Below, one piece after another: positions 1 through 10,195 of a DNA stretch of 64,000 bases. This stretch comes from Diploscapter coronatus (taxonomy: Eukaryota; Nematoda; Chromadorea; Rhabditida; Rhabditidae): assembly GCA_964036155.1 (NCBI GenBank), contig OZ038422.1, forward strand, positions 69,959,201 to 70,023,200, read 5' to 3'. Numbering within the stretch: the stretch's first letter is position 1; each line of letters begins with the position of its first letter. A program made the translations under genes and the position numbers. A model generated the notes under the pieces. The model worked only from the letters and a program-made list of their open reading frames with translations. It was not told where the DNA came from and made no database searches.

Positions 1-123
1 ATTCACATAACATTTTATTCTATGGTAAGAAATTATGTTGAGAGCTAAGTAAGAGATTTTGAAACGATTCGTAATAATTTAGTTTATTATCGAAATAATG
101 ATGAAAATGAAGGAAGAATAGGC

Positions 124-1124
124 TTGTTCAATTCATATACCTACTCAGTCGAAGAGATTGCAAAATTCCACAATTGGTATTGGCCATATGACGTAGCAAC
201 TACACAGGATAAAGTAAATTTTTATGCTCGTTATTTTGGACAATTTTTATACTTCAGATTTTTGGAATTAATCCATCTGAAAAATCATTTGAAATATATG
301 ACTTGAATACTCGACAAATTTCAGAAGGTCTTACCAACAAATCCATGAATGATCGATCCAAAGAATTTTACAGGTCCAGATCCTACTGAATGGCGTATTT
401 CTGCATCTGTGGCTTATTTCAACGGAAAACTGTATTATTTGGGTGGAGGCACGGATCGAGTTGATGTAAGAAGATCGAATGAAAGTCCATGAAATAATTC
501 ATTCAGGTTTTAATAGATGGAAAATGGGAAAAAGGACCTGCTTTTCCTCTTTCAATTGCTGCTGCTCAGACAATAATATGCGATGAGATTTTATACGGTC
601 ACATTATAGCATATTCATTATCGTAATTGTGAATATTCAGTTATTGATGGATGGGATAGTAGAAAGATATATCGATTATCAGACGATGAGCGGGAATGGA
701 TTGAAGTAGGGGAGATACCAGAAAAACAAAACTCCTTCGGAGTTGCATCGCTAAATGGAAAAATTTACATAACTGGAGGATACTAGTCGTCAATTTTGTC
801 TGATAAATAACGTATCATTATATATTTAGTTGGGAAGTATCCAAATCCTGTCTGTGTTTCGACCCCTCAGCTTCAGTTGACAGTCGAATTTCTAAAATCG
901 ATGATATGAATTATGCGAGATATCTTCACTCGCTCATTGTCGCTGACGGGAAATTGTATGCAATCGGAGGGTGAGCTGAGATTTTACATATCTTTATACA
1001 AAATATTCGTTAACTTAGATTTCAAAAATCTGAGAAAAGAAGTGATGATTACTGGCCGATAAACTCCTGTGATGCTATTGAGGAATACGATCCACAAACA
1101 GATAAATGGAAAATCGTTGAAAAA
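124..1124 (+). CDS. Kelch-repeat protein, incomplete
   Basis: Part of a kelch beta-propeller protein; such proteins are usually protein-interaction scaffolds, often substrate adaptors for CUL3 ligases. Exons that keep one frame: up to 213, 258-327, 374-465, 507-597, 641-785, 830-970, 1019-1124. Kelch-type blades are visible: LYYLGGG followed by W-K-GPAFPL, then NGKIYITGGY, then DGKLYAIGG, and a last blade with YDPQTDKW. Introns are 36-48 bases. The true start is not seen and probably lies left of the window (no BTB domain is visible). The 3' end is also unresolved: after the donor at 1125 only a 28-base intron would lead to a stop, which is too short to trust. The gene may be truncated or a decaying copy. 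An apparent TAG after the GGY motif disappears if the weak donor at 786 is used. Confidence 0.6.
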
Positions 1125-1836
1125 GTAAATTAATATAAGTATTATCGGTTAGAAATGATTAAACTTTCACCCATTTGAAATGATACTTCACTTAAAGGGT
1201 GCAAGTGATATTCCCGATATGAAGATAAAATCATGAAGTATTTTTCTAGGATTTTGTAGGGTTAGGCAGGATTATAGCAAAAACTGCATGAAAAACGGAT
1301 CAGTGTAACCAAAGATATGAATTTTTGAAGATGGTATTCGAAAATCTCTTTGCTTGGCGATTTTCGCAAGGAGAAAAGCGTTCTCTGCCTTTACACACAA
1401 CAGAGCAAAGGCTATTTCAAAGGGAGAACGGTCTTGTAAGGACGTTTGTTTGAAGTTCTCTGCTTGTTTCTGGAACATTCTAAATTTTTGATAATCCCTT
1501 TTCGTGGTAATATGATAAGCCAGCCTACTTTGCAATTTGAGCGCAAAAATTTTCTTTAGGCTTATGTAATAGTGAAAAAAGAACATAATTTCGTAATTTT
1601 TTTTTTTTTAAATGACGAAAAATCACTTTGATTTTGTCTTTACTGAGTGGACGGCACTTGCGCCCTCTAACTACAATTATGGCCCATCTTGTGTATAGAA
1701 AATCTTCATTTTTGAGCGTTTGTATGTCGCTCAGAATGTCATTACACCAGGAAAGAGCTTCAGATTTATGATAGACATATTCGATTACCCCATAAATACG
1801 TTTCTTTAGTGATTTTGTGATACTTTCATACTAAGA
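1125..1836. other. Non-coding spacer, nothing recognised
   Basis: AT-rich spacer between the kelch gene and the kinase. A 104-codon open frame on the - strand (1272-1586) has no recognisable domain and no splice context; I do not call it a gene. Confidence 0.4.
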
Positions 1837-3536
1837 ATGTTACAGCGAATGAATCAGGATCCAAGGGCTCCTACCTCATCAACTCCCACTTATTCATCGA
1901 CCGATTATGGAAAAATGGGTGAGATCATTTGGCAATATTTCATAATAAATATCATTAGCCCTAATCATCTCTATTCCAATAGCATCTATCTTATTAATCA
2001 TATTCGTCGTTTGTACGATTTACCATAGACGGGAACGCATCAACATATTCATCATAAATCATTTAAAGTAATCGATTTTTTAAACAAAATGCGCTTTCTT
2101 TAATTTTAGAAACTCTAAGAGTGATAATGAATATATTCATTGTTCGGATTTGAAAAGGTATGTACGAATGCTCGAATATCTAATTAGAAAATGAATTATA
2201 GGGACGCTTGGATGATCAAAAAATCAGAAGTGGAAATTGATGAGGATCTATTACTAGGAAAGGGAGCATTTTCCGAGGTTTATGTTGGATTTGTGTCTGG
2301 TTCGAATAATTTCCATCTATCATTCCGAATAAAGAAACGAAAATTAATAGGTCGGATTCCCCTATTTGAGATTAGCCGTAATATCGAAGTGCATTTGCAT
2401 TCGAATTCAAAAAAGGACGTAATCGAAGTAGTCTTTGAAATGATAAAGCCAGCTTTATGAATTTATTTCAGGTGGCAGTGAAACGTCTTCAAGGACATGC
2501 AACTGATCGAGATCATGATGACTTTTGTCGAGAAATTGAAATTATGAAACGACTCGAATATAATCTGCATATTGTTAGGTAAAAGTTGAATTTAAAAGTT
2601 TTCATAAATCATGGGTTTGACATTCAGCATGTACGGCTATGTACCCAGTAAATTCGTTCCCTTGATGATACTCGAATACTGTGAACTAGGCGACATTCTG
2701 AAATACCTTACCGATAATGAAGAAAATTTCAAGGTAAATGACTTTAATATCTCAACTTGCAAGTTTCTAGAGTCCAGAGTGGAGCTATCGGTATTCGAGA
2801 AATCACGTCATTTGCTTGGCAAGTTTGCGACGGAATGGTAATAGATTCTCAACTCACACTCATTCGTCATTCTTGATCGACTTCAGAGTTATGTTGCCTC
2901 CAAAGATATTGTGCACCGCGATCTAGCAGCAAGAAATGTTCTTTTGACCAAAAGCTGCAAGGCAAAGGTATGTATAATAGTTTCGAGAGTTGGTAATCAG
3001 TTTGTGATCTTGTTGCAGATAGCTGACTTTGGATTAGCTATCAAAAGCGATGAATCGGATAAAGTGGTGAGAGGATTGCTGCCTCTGAAGTGGACGGCTC
3101 CCGAAGCATTCGCTAATTCCGAGTTTTCATCGAAGAGCGATGTGTAATTATTAAAGATTAGATGATTTTTTAAAATAAGATAATCATTTAGCTGGTCATT
3201 TGGTGTGACCCTCTATGAATTTTACTCTCTAGGACAACGACCCTACCATGATATTGCACCGTCTGATTTGATGACTTATTTAAAAGAAGGAAATCGACTT
3301 CCGAAACCCGAATTGTGTCCTGATGAAATGTAAGGCATGATCTCTCCTGAATAGCATTTGATTTTTAGGTATGAACTGATGGAGAAATGCTGGAATATGA
3401 ATCCTGAGGATCGATTATCATTTGACGAGGCGAGTATTATTCACTCACTGAGAGAATTGATTTTTCAGCTAAAATCAGAGATTTCCAAATGCCTCCTGAT
3501 GATAACGAATTATTACGGCTACCTCGAAGCTCATGA
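1837..3536 (+). CDS. Receptor tyrosine kinase with short ectodomain (KIN-15/KIN-16-like)
   Basis: Single-pass receptor protein tyrosine kinase of 401 residues. Twelve exons: 1837-1918, 1959-2067, 2110-2157, 2202-2418, 2472-2578, 2628-2733, 2778-2837, 2887-2967, 3019-3143, 3192-3329, 3369-3433, 3469-3536. About 27 Ser/Thr-rich residues precede a membrane segment (ALIISIPIASILLIIFVV), then the kinase: glycine loop GKGAFSEV, VAVK lysine, catalytic HRDLAARN, DFG, LKWTAPEAF and KSDVWSFGV. Arg/Ala placement in HRDLAARN marks a tyrosine kinase. The tiny ectodomain recalls nematode KIN-15/KIN-16. Oddities: about 40 extra residues between the glycine loop and VAVK (the donor chosen at 2419 is the only one that keeps frame), and no tyrosine in the activation loop. 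No classical signal peptide is visible; the start follows an AG and could be reached by trans-splicing. Confidence 0.85.
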
Positions 3537-4777
3537 AGACTCCGACTCTGATAGTTTGAATGATATTTGTCCTGTACCCACAAATTTGGAGTAATTAAAA
3601 TTAATTATTTTTGGAGATATGAATTTTCATCAAATAAAGCTTCTTGATGATTCAACTCTCGAAATGCTTTCAAAATTTGAACAAGATGATAGCGGAACCC
3701 TAGAAAATTGAGTATTCCTCAATATTTTACGATGTAGCGCTTGACAATTTGAAGTAGGAACAGAAGGATTCTGGAAATTATAAATCAGGAGTGGACCTAA
3801 ATGAAAATTACTGCGACAGTAATCGAGGCAGTAATTTTATTTAGATTTCACTCCTTCTATGAACAGGATTGCAATTTAGACCCGAATAAAACCCTATCGG
3901 ATCTTTCTCTCCCTCCTTCGTGCTTCTTTTGCACCCTATGCCCCTTATACTATTTCATCGTTTTCTGCTTTTCTCCTATATCATATCGGATGTTTCAATG
4001 CTCGGTCGGGTCTCAAATTTGCAACCCTGATTTTCATCATAACATGTGTTCGACCTTTGAGTTTTCTCACAAATAAAAATTCAAATTAAATGAGTCTAGC
4101 CAAAAATAATTAGAAATAATCACCTGTTTGTACTTGAAATGCACATAAAATGTGCCCAAATATGCTTCTACGAAGGAAAATATATTGTTGCCTGTAAAAT
4201 CATCTGATATAAATTGAAATTCACAACAAAAAATCTCAATTTCTTCCCTGGTAACCAAATACTTTTTGCTCTTTAATTTCGCAATAAAACTACACTATTA
4301 GAAGCTTCTTATTTAAAAAATTTATTCTACTATCAAAAAACGAGTCCAAATTAAAATCGCTACTTTCTTTGATTTTATACAATTCGATATAATAATGTAT
4401 ATTTGCTTAAACGGATCTATGGACCCCACTTACGAAAAATACTATAAAGCTAACATGGAACTCTGCAAGAGTATATTCAACATTTTTCACTAATAATTAG
4501 AAAAAAATTTCTCACATTAGTGACATATTATATATAATAGTGTCAATTTTGAAGTTAATGAATTTGCAAAATATTAGAAACTAAACATCTTATGTATGAA
4601 TTTTATACGAGTAAAATTTTCCTAGGTTTTCTCGAATCCGCTACACATTATGGTCCATTTTTCACTTTATTTATACATCACCCACTCAGTAAGTAAGACA
4701 TTTTGTATCTGAAAATCTTTATTTTAAATTATTAGTTATTTTTGCTTATTAAATTCAACATATTTATATTTTTAGCA
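3537..4777. other. AT-rich intergenic region
   Basis: About 1.2 kb with no supported gene. A 91-codon + strand open frame at 3801-4076 has no domain and no codon pattern like its neighbours. Confidence 0.4.
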
Positions 4778-7370
4778 ATGCTTGGTAAAAAGGCTGATGT
4801 TGACATATATATAGAGCTCTTTTTGATGTTCTTATTAGCACTAATTCTATTCATACTTGGAATACGAACGATTACGATATTAATGAAGAAATCGACAAGC
4901 TTTTCAACATTTGAAAAACAGTTGCTATCGCTATTAATATTGAAGTGTGTCTATGCGATAGTTGAGCTCATTGTTGTAAGTTGATTGTTTCAGGCATAAC
5001 TCGATGTATATTTTAGGAATATTATGGGCATTATATGGTGATAAAAAATGATTGTTGTATATATTTTTTTGATGCATTGGTAAACATTACTTTTTATATA
5101 CGTAGAAGTCATTGATCTAAATCAATTGGAATTAAGCTCTATATTTTGAATAATATGTTCATAGATTGAAGCTAACCAAGTAATGCAATATTTATCTCAT
5201 AATTCTTTTTTGTAATATAGAAAAGTATGAAAAGTTTGAGCCTGATTCCATTTGATTTAATAGGATTTTGACCCCTTTCCTGGTCACGATCCACTCAACA
5301 GTGACCGAATGAGAGACTTTGATTCGGAAACCCTTTTTACTTGATTCTCTGACTTCACTTTACAGAAAAACACATAGGCTTCCAAAGCGTGTTTATTTCA
5401 TGGTAAGAGAAGTGGTAATGATGAGAATGAGATTCAATAGCAAATGGGATTTTGGGGAAATGCTAATTTTGTGGATGAGGAATTCAGCCCGTGCAGAAAT
5501 TAAAAAATAAAATGGCTGTTGCTTGATCCATAATTTTTTCTGCTCATTTATTGGTGTATTTCATATTGTTCAGATTTATTATTACGTGATTCAATCATTG
5601 CAATTTATGTTTGCAAATCTGATCAAATTTGTATCCTGTGCAATGGCAGTTCAACGAGCGAGGATATTTTCTGAGTATGAATATAAATTCAGACTTAGGG
5701 AGGATTTAAGTCAAAATATTCCTGCGACCTAGCCCCATAAGATTTTTAAAATGTTTTTTTTCTCTCTAGCTTGAAATTCTCAAAAGATATTTCGGAGAGA
5801 ATTTTGAAGTCATAATTTATGATTTCGTTTTGCGATTTCCCTAGTCTATTTTTGAGTGTGATTCGAATTCTTCCTAGATCTGTATAAATTTCACCGATCT
5901 TTCAAAAGCTATTTTAGTAAACCAAGCTATCGAATCACAAGCCTCAACAAATACATATTCATTGCTTCAATGATAGTTATTACTCTCATTTATCAATTCA
6001 TCAATGTAAAAACCCTTTATCGCTTCATATTTGTTGGCAATGAGCCATATAAGGATCGTAGTGAAATATTAAATAATCGTATGAAGCGTGATTTATATAT
6101 AATAGCATATGGAGAGGATCGTTGGAATATTCTGATGCTCAATGATTTAATCGCATCTATGAGGCACTATGTAAGAAAATCCATATTAGGAGTGTTCAAA
6201 ATTTTAATTTTTTAAATTTCCGAATCGAAGTTGGAATTGGAATTCCAAAACCCCTGACCAATATGACTTTTTGAATTATACTTTCAACCAGGATAAATAT
6301 AATTCAAAATTCAGAATGTTTATGTTCGAAACCCGACATTTGTCATAATAAATGGAATATTAATTCCGGTTTTAATCTGGAGTACCGTTTATCTATTGAT
6401 GAAGCTCCAGCGACAGTATAGCAAAATATCGAACAATCTGAGGAAAAATGAAAATAGTTTGAATCGACGGTTGATAGCTCATGTAGAAAATTTGCATGAA
6501 ATATTTCCTATGAATGATGGATATTGTTTCAGACAATTGTTGAAATAATCACCTGTTGTGCTGGAATGATTAAATACCTGCCTTGGGATAACATCAATCT
6601 ATATAGTTTTTATTATGTAAGAATACTCATAAAAGGCAAAATGAGAACCTCAAGACGATCATGACACGAGACATGACGAGGTAACAGTTACTAAATGACG
6701 GGGGACGGAGGGCATTCTATTAAATGATGGAGGTCTTAACTATGAGATGACAACGGGTATTTCAAAAACTGATTAAGTGTCCCCTAGTTAAGTCCTCCGT
6801 CCTCAGTCATATAGCTGTTACCTGACGAAATAGTAGCGGAAGGCAATTAATAAAAATAATAAGTAGTAAGCTCATATAATAAAATTAGTAATCAAAAATT
6901 TTAATTTTTTGTTTACTACTTACCACCCCCGTTTTTCATAAATTTCAACTTTTTCTAGCTTCTCTGCACTCCCATTCACAAATCTCCCACTCGAAAAAGT
7001 TTAAAATTATGGGAAAACGGGGGTATCTATTAGTTACTACTCTTATTAATTGTTGTAGGGAAATAAACACTTCCCTGATCTCACACATTCTATTTTGTTC
7101 AAGTCTCGCATCATTATGTCGTAAGGTTCCCATATAGCCCTTCAAAATTAAACGAGTTTTTACATGAATTTAGCTATACATGAGTGTGATTGCAGTATAT
7201 GGCCCGCATATTCAGTTTTTAACACTTTATTACCTGACTAGGAGTGCAATTCAGGTAGAATAATGAAATTTTGAATAATTATGATATTTATCTATATACA
7301 GTTTCCATTGAAATTTAGAGATTGGATATCCAGAATCGTGAAAAGTCTAAGACGAAAAATATCATGGTGA
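4778..7370 (+). CDS. Seven-transmembrane serpentine receptor
   Basis: Nematode-type chemoreceptor-like GPCR, 324 residues, the usual size for such receptors. Eight exons keep one frame: 4778-4975, 5017-5079, 5574-5674, 5918-6170, 6315-6482, 6533-6616, 7216-7254, 7302-7370. Hydrophobic segments include IELFLMFLLALILFILGI near the N terminus, FMFANLIKFVSCAMAV in exon 3, FIASMIVITLIYQFI in exon 4, FVIINGILIPVLIWSTVYLL in exon 5, and a basic C-terminal tail after FPLKFRD. The MAVQRAR run after the third segment is in the usual place of a DRY-like motif. The subfamily (srg, srv, srx and so on) could not be assigned. Short introns are 40-50 bases, except the second, fourth (144 bases) and sixth; the longest ones, and the third, hold repeat or MITE-like insertions. 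Start chosen at the ATG just after an AG acceptor; an in-frame ATG at 4742 lies upstream. Confidence 0.75.
5389..5515 (+). repeat. Diverged repeat, copy 1 (pair of 8048-8160)
   Basis: Inside the second intron of the serpentine receptor. It aligns base by base with 8048-8160: both begin GTGTTT(T)ATTTCATG, share GATTTTGGGGAA(A)T and end with a GTCCGTG/GCCCGTG block followed by an A-rich stretch. Both copies are in the same orientation and carry indels, so neither frame looks maintained. Likely remnants of one mobile element of unknown class. Confidence 0.55.
5690..5882. mobile_element. hAT-like MITE, family A copy 1
   Basis: Non-autonomous element in the third intron of the serpentine receptor. 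Imperfect terminal inverted repeats start CAGACTTAGGGAGGATTTAA and, on the other strand, CAGATCTAGGAAGAATTCGA. It is flanked by a perfect 8-base direct repeat, TATAAATT, at 5682-5689 and 5883-5890, the target duplication length of hAT elements. The left 60 bases align with the elements at 13365 and, in part, 15257 and 19671. Confidence 0.75.
6679..6823. mobile_element. Small inverted-repeat element
   Basis: In the sixth intron of the serpentine receptor. The ends read AGGTAACAG on both strands and the imperfect inverted repeat continues through a GGACGGAGG block and a CTTAACTA block. GACG flanks both ends (6675-6678 and 6824-6827), a possible 4-base target duplication. No coding capacity. Confidence 0.6.
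6921..7033. mobile_element. Small inverted-repeat element with 8-base flanking repeat
   Basis: Second element in the same serpentine-receptor intron. Arms around 6921-6954 and 6992-7025 share ACCCCCGTTTT and AAACTTTTTC-like blocks in inverted order. TTACTACT flanks it at 6913-6920 and 7034-7041, an 8-base duplication consistent with hAT. The arms are imperfect, so the insertion is not recent. Confidence 0.6.
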
Positions 7371-7615
7371 AGACTTTGGCACGAAAACCAGACAATAATC
7401 AAATCCAGAGAAATCGAATTTATAACATCGCGATTCCAAATAACGATAATAATGTTGCCTGATAGATGGAACAATTTAACACTATTTATTTCTTTTGCTT
7501 AATAAACTTACGGATATTTTGGGTTTATTATTCTATTTCGGTTTTTTTATGTTCAAATTTGTTCATTTTAAGTCTCTCTTTGATTTTGTAGTGACGTTTT
7601 TGATCTCAAGAAGTA

Positions 7616-7724
7616 GGACACCCCCGATCCAGAACTGCCCGATTCAGAACTTTTTGTGAATAGGTCTCAATGTGCGGGCTAACAAAATAGTTCTGAATCG
7701 GGCAGTTCTGGATCGGGGGTGTCC
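7616..7724. mobile_element. Hairpin MITE with perfect 36-base arms
   Basis: Arms 7616-7651 and 7689-7724 are exact reverse complements, separated by 37 bases. Ends are GGACACCCCCGATCC. The arm contains its own short direct repeat (GAT[C/T]CAGAACT twice). CAAGAAGTA flanks the element at 7607-7615 and 7726-7734, with one extra C before the right copy; 9 bases would fit a Mutator-like target duplication. The perfect arms suggest recent insertion or strong constraint. The RNA would fold into a long hairpin. Confidence 0.85.
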
Positions 7725-8047
7725 CCAAGAAGTACATATTTTTGCAGGTGAATTTTTGTTGATTAATTTTGAGCAAATTACTTTCATAAAAAGGTAAAAT
7801 ATCGACGCAAAAGTTCATACCCACCATGTCACAAATTGAAATGATAACATTCTCTTAACATAAAATACACATAAAATGAAAGTGCATTTGCGCTCGCATA
7901 ATCAAAATATGAAAATGTAAATTTAATTACAAAAAACTCAAAAAGTAACCATCTTATCAAAATTCTCCGTGTTCAACATATCCATTTTCAAGATGCAAGC
8001 TTTTATAAAATGTGACAACTAAGAATCCACACTCATTTCAAATGATC

Positions 8048-8160
8048 GTGTTTTATTTCATGTCAAGAAAAGGGATAATCATGAAATTAAGATCAAATGA
8101 GATTTTGGGGAATACTAATTTGTGGAATAGAGAATCTGTCCGTGTAACAAATGAAATATC
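8048..8160 (+). repeat. Diverged repeat, copy 2 (pair of 5389-5515)
   Basis: Same element as at 5389-5515 (see there), here in intergenic sequence downstream of the serpentine receptor. It lies inside an open frame of 101 codons whose similarity to copy 1 is at DNA level with frame-shifting indels. Confidence 0.55.
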
Positions 8161-8952
8161 TATCGACATGGAAGTTTTTCATCAGGCGATGAAATTTAAT
8201 TTTATTCAATTGAAGAGAAATTTAGATTATCACAAGAATTATTTTCTTATTGATGAATTTCCTTTATTGGCCAAATATCCATGTACACAATTAACTGCTT
8301 TCGTTTTTAATAGATGAATAAAATCAGTTTTGTGCAATTCGGATAACGAACATTGCCCTCACCAATGTCAGAATGTGCATTTGATTATGAACATAGTTCC
8401 TAAATCTGTTAGGAATGAAATTTGATTCCCTTCCGGATGTCCCCAGAAAGGTTGGTTCCAAAAAGTGTTTTATTCGACACAAGTCGAGACTTGATCGAAT
8501 CTCAAGATTTACCTTGAGTAACTGGGTTAAAAACCGACGAGTTCAGTGTGATACAGATATTAATGCAGGTTTCGTGTTGCATGACAAATGACATTGCAAA
8601 TGCTTTAGTCACATAATGAAATGCTGGAGAGCGCAGACAGGCAGTGAGAATGGCGTGAACAGAAAGAATGGTGTGAGCTGTTTCGAAAGTGTTCACATTT
8701 GGCTGAATTGATTACATACTATTCAAGGTGAATGCAGTAAAAATCGATGATTGGCATACGAGATGTTTCACAATGTTTAAAACATTCATTCAGTTAGTTT
8801 TGGCCTGCTGAAGGAAGTACATTTTGGATCATCGAATCATCCAGCTGAAAGTCGAATGTCATTTCATTGTGCCATTGTCACTGTCATCTTTGTCTTGTCA
8901 TTCCATGCATTCAATGTTTTTCCTCCTTTTTCGTTCATTCCAGGTTCCAAAT

Positions 8953-9111
8953 CAGGGCCGCGCGAACGCAGCCCCTCACTCAAAAATTTAGTCGTCGGCG
9001 AACCCCAACTCGGAGCTGCCGTGCAGGTCAGCCCAGACCGAAGTGCAATGCCCGGGCCTCGCCACAGATAACCGCCTTCTTGATCGCGGTGTCTCCCGAC
9101 CAGGTAAGTTT
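8953..9111 (-). ncRNA. U1 snRNA
   Basis: Spliceosomal RNA that recognises 5' splice sites. Read on the - strand it starts AAACTTACCTGG at 9111, the nematode-type 5' end that pairs with donors. The first stem-loop carries GATCAAGAAGGCGG (the 70K-protein loop, one base changed from the usual GATCACGAAG). The second stem-loop carries CATTGCACTTCGG, the U1A site. The Sm site is AATTTTTGAG, followed by a GC-rich final stem (GGGGCTGCGTTCGCGCGGCCC region). The length of about 159 fits U1. It sits in a GC-rich patch that imitates a coding exon with a perfect donor on the + strand; that donor is simply the complement of the U1 5' end. Confidence 0.92.
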
Positions 9112-9513
9112 ATGAGTCGCTGGCAGGGGGATGAAATGGGGAGTGATTGAGATATCCTGAACCGCATTGACTAGTGCATAACAGAACAGGGAGGAAAGAT
9201 GGCTAGACACTTTCGAAAATGGGGAAAAAGTGCATGGAAATGGAAGAGAAGAATAGTTACTTTTCCAGTAGATTGAAAAGAAAATTGATTTGTGGCACTT
9301 TATTCCTCAACCAATTACAGACTACCAAAATATAAAATTAGCATATCTGAATAACAATGTGCATGTTTATGAATTTGCATAACAGAGTGAACGATACTAT
9401 TACGTATTCGATACGGGTTTCCAGGTGTGACAATTTGAATATCTGAATTTCATCATTCACGTGCCTGTATTTTTCCTTTTCTTTATCTCTTCAGTTTCAT
9501 ATTCACCCCGTTC

Positions 9514-9702
9514 GGGGTGTGGGGCCGTATCCAGCTCTAGTGCCACGCTGGAACGACCCGTGATCGGTTGGAGCAAGCCCCGGTTCCGATCAAGCCTCCA
9601 AAAACCAAACAACCTTGTTCTCCTCAATTGAGGAGATATCGAAGGTTAATTCGATAAGAACAGTTACTAACTTTGATCTTAGCCATAAGGCCGAGAAGCG
9701 AT
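9514..9702 (-). ncRNA. U2 snRNA with altered branchpoint-recognition sequence
   Basis: Branchpoint-binding spliceosomal RNA. On the - strand it starts ATCGCTTCTCGGCCTTATGG at 9702, followed by TAAGATCAAAG as in U2. Stem IIa (TATCGAA/TTCGATA), stem IIb (TCCTC/GAGGA), the Sm site GGTTTTTGG, stem III with the GGGGCTTGCTCC loop and stem IV with the GGCACTAGA loop are all present and paired. Where U2 normally reads GTGTAGTATCTG, this copy reads GTTAGTAACTG. The 3' end is approximate; a CACCCCG/CGGGGTG hairpin (9504-9519) abuts it. It lies about 400 bases from U1 in the same direction; no shared promoter element was firmly recognised. Confidence 0.9.
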
Positions 9703-10195
9703 GCGGATTTGTGCAAAGTGAATAGGATATACACAGCTAGTGGAGATAATATAGACTGCTAAACATGGTCTATGGTTGAGCACTGAATGAAAGGGTGATT
9801 GAGACGATTGAGAAAAGTGACAATAGTGAGCATAAAATGCTAAGGGAAAGATAACAACTTGCAAAGAAGAAAGAAAGCGTAGAATATCGACAACCAGCTA
9901 GTATTTGTCATTTTAACAACCCGAAATTCTCTATTGTTTTTGTATTTTATTTTTTGTTCACTTTTCCCATTTTTATATTTGTGATCCCTCCAAATAGCTG
10001 AAATTAGTTACATGTAAACTCAGGATATATTTCTTTTGAAGTTTCTCCTAGAAATAATTTTCAAAATCTTTTCTGAAAACCAGTCTGATTGTTGTTGTTT
10101 TCAATTTCTAACGAAATTAATTTCGTGGCTTATAATTTGTGTCGCATCTTTCAATTCATTTACCGCTTCGTATTTTCGGTTATACGACAATTTCG
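9703..10195. other. Spacer between U2 and enolase-phosphatase
   Basis: Divergent spacer that should hold the U2 promoter (its 5' end is at 9702) and the upstream region of the E1 gene. Nothing else is recognised. Confidence 0.4.

Larger units (their letters stand above)
7371..8952. other. Intergenic region with repeats
   Basis: Between the serpentine receptor stop and the U1 gene. It contains the hairpin element at 7616-7724 and the second copy of a diverged repeat at 8048-8160. No supported coding exon; a 101-codon frame at 8012-8317 is part of the repeat. Confidence 0.5.

Noticed and set aside
8461..8530. Palindromic-looking CTTGATCGAATCTCAAG region
   Set aside because: Short, with low pairing and no flanking duplication; not distinguishable from chance.
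8942..9101. GC-rich + strand exon-like block ending in CAG|GTAAGTTT
   Set aside because: It is the reverse complement of U1 snRNA; the perfect donor is the complement of the U1 5' end.
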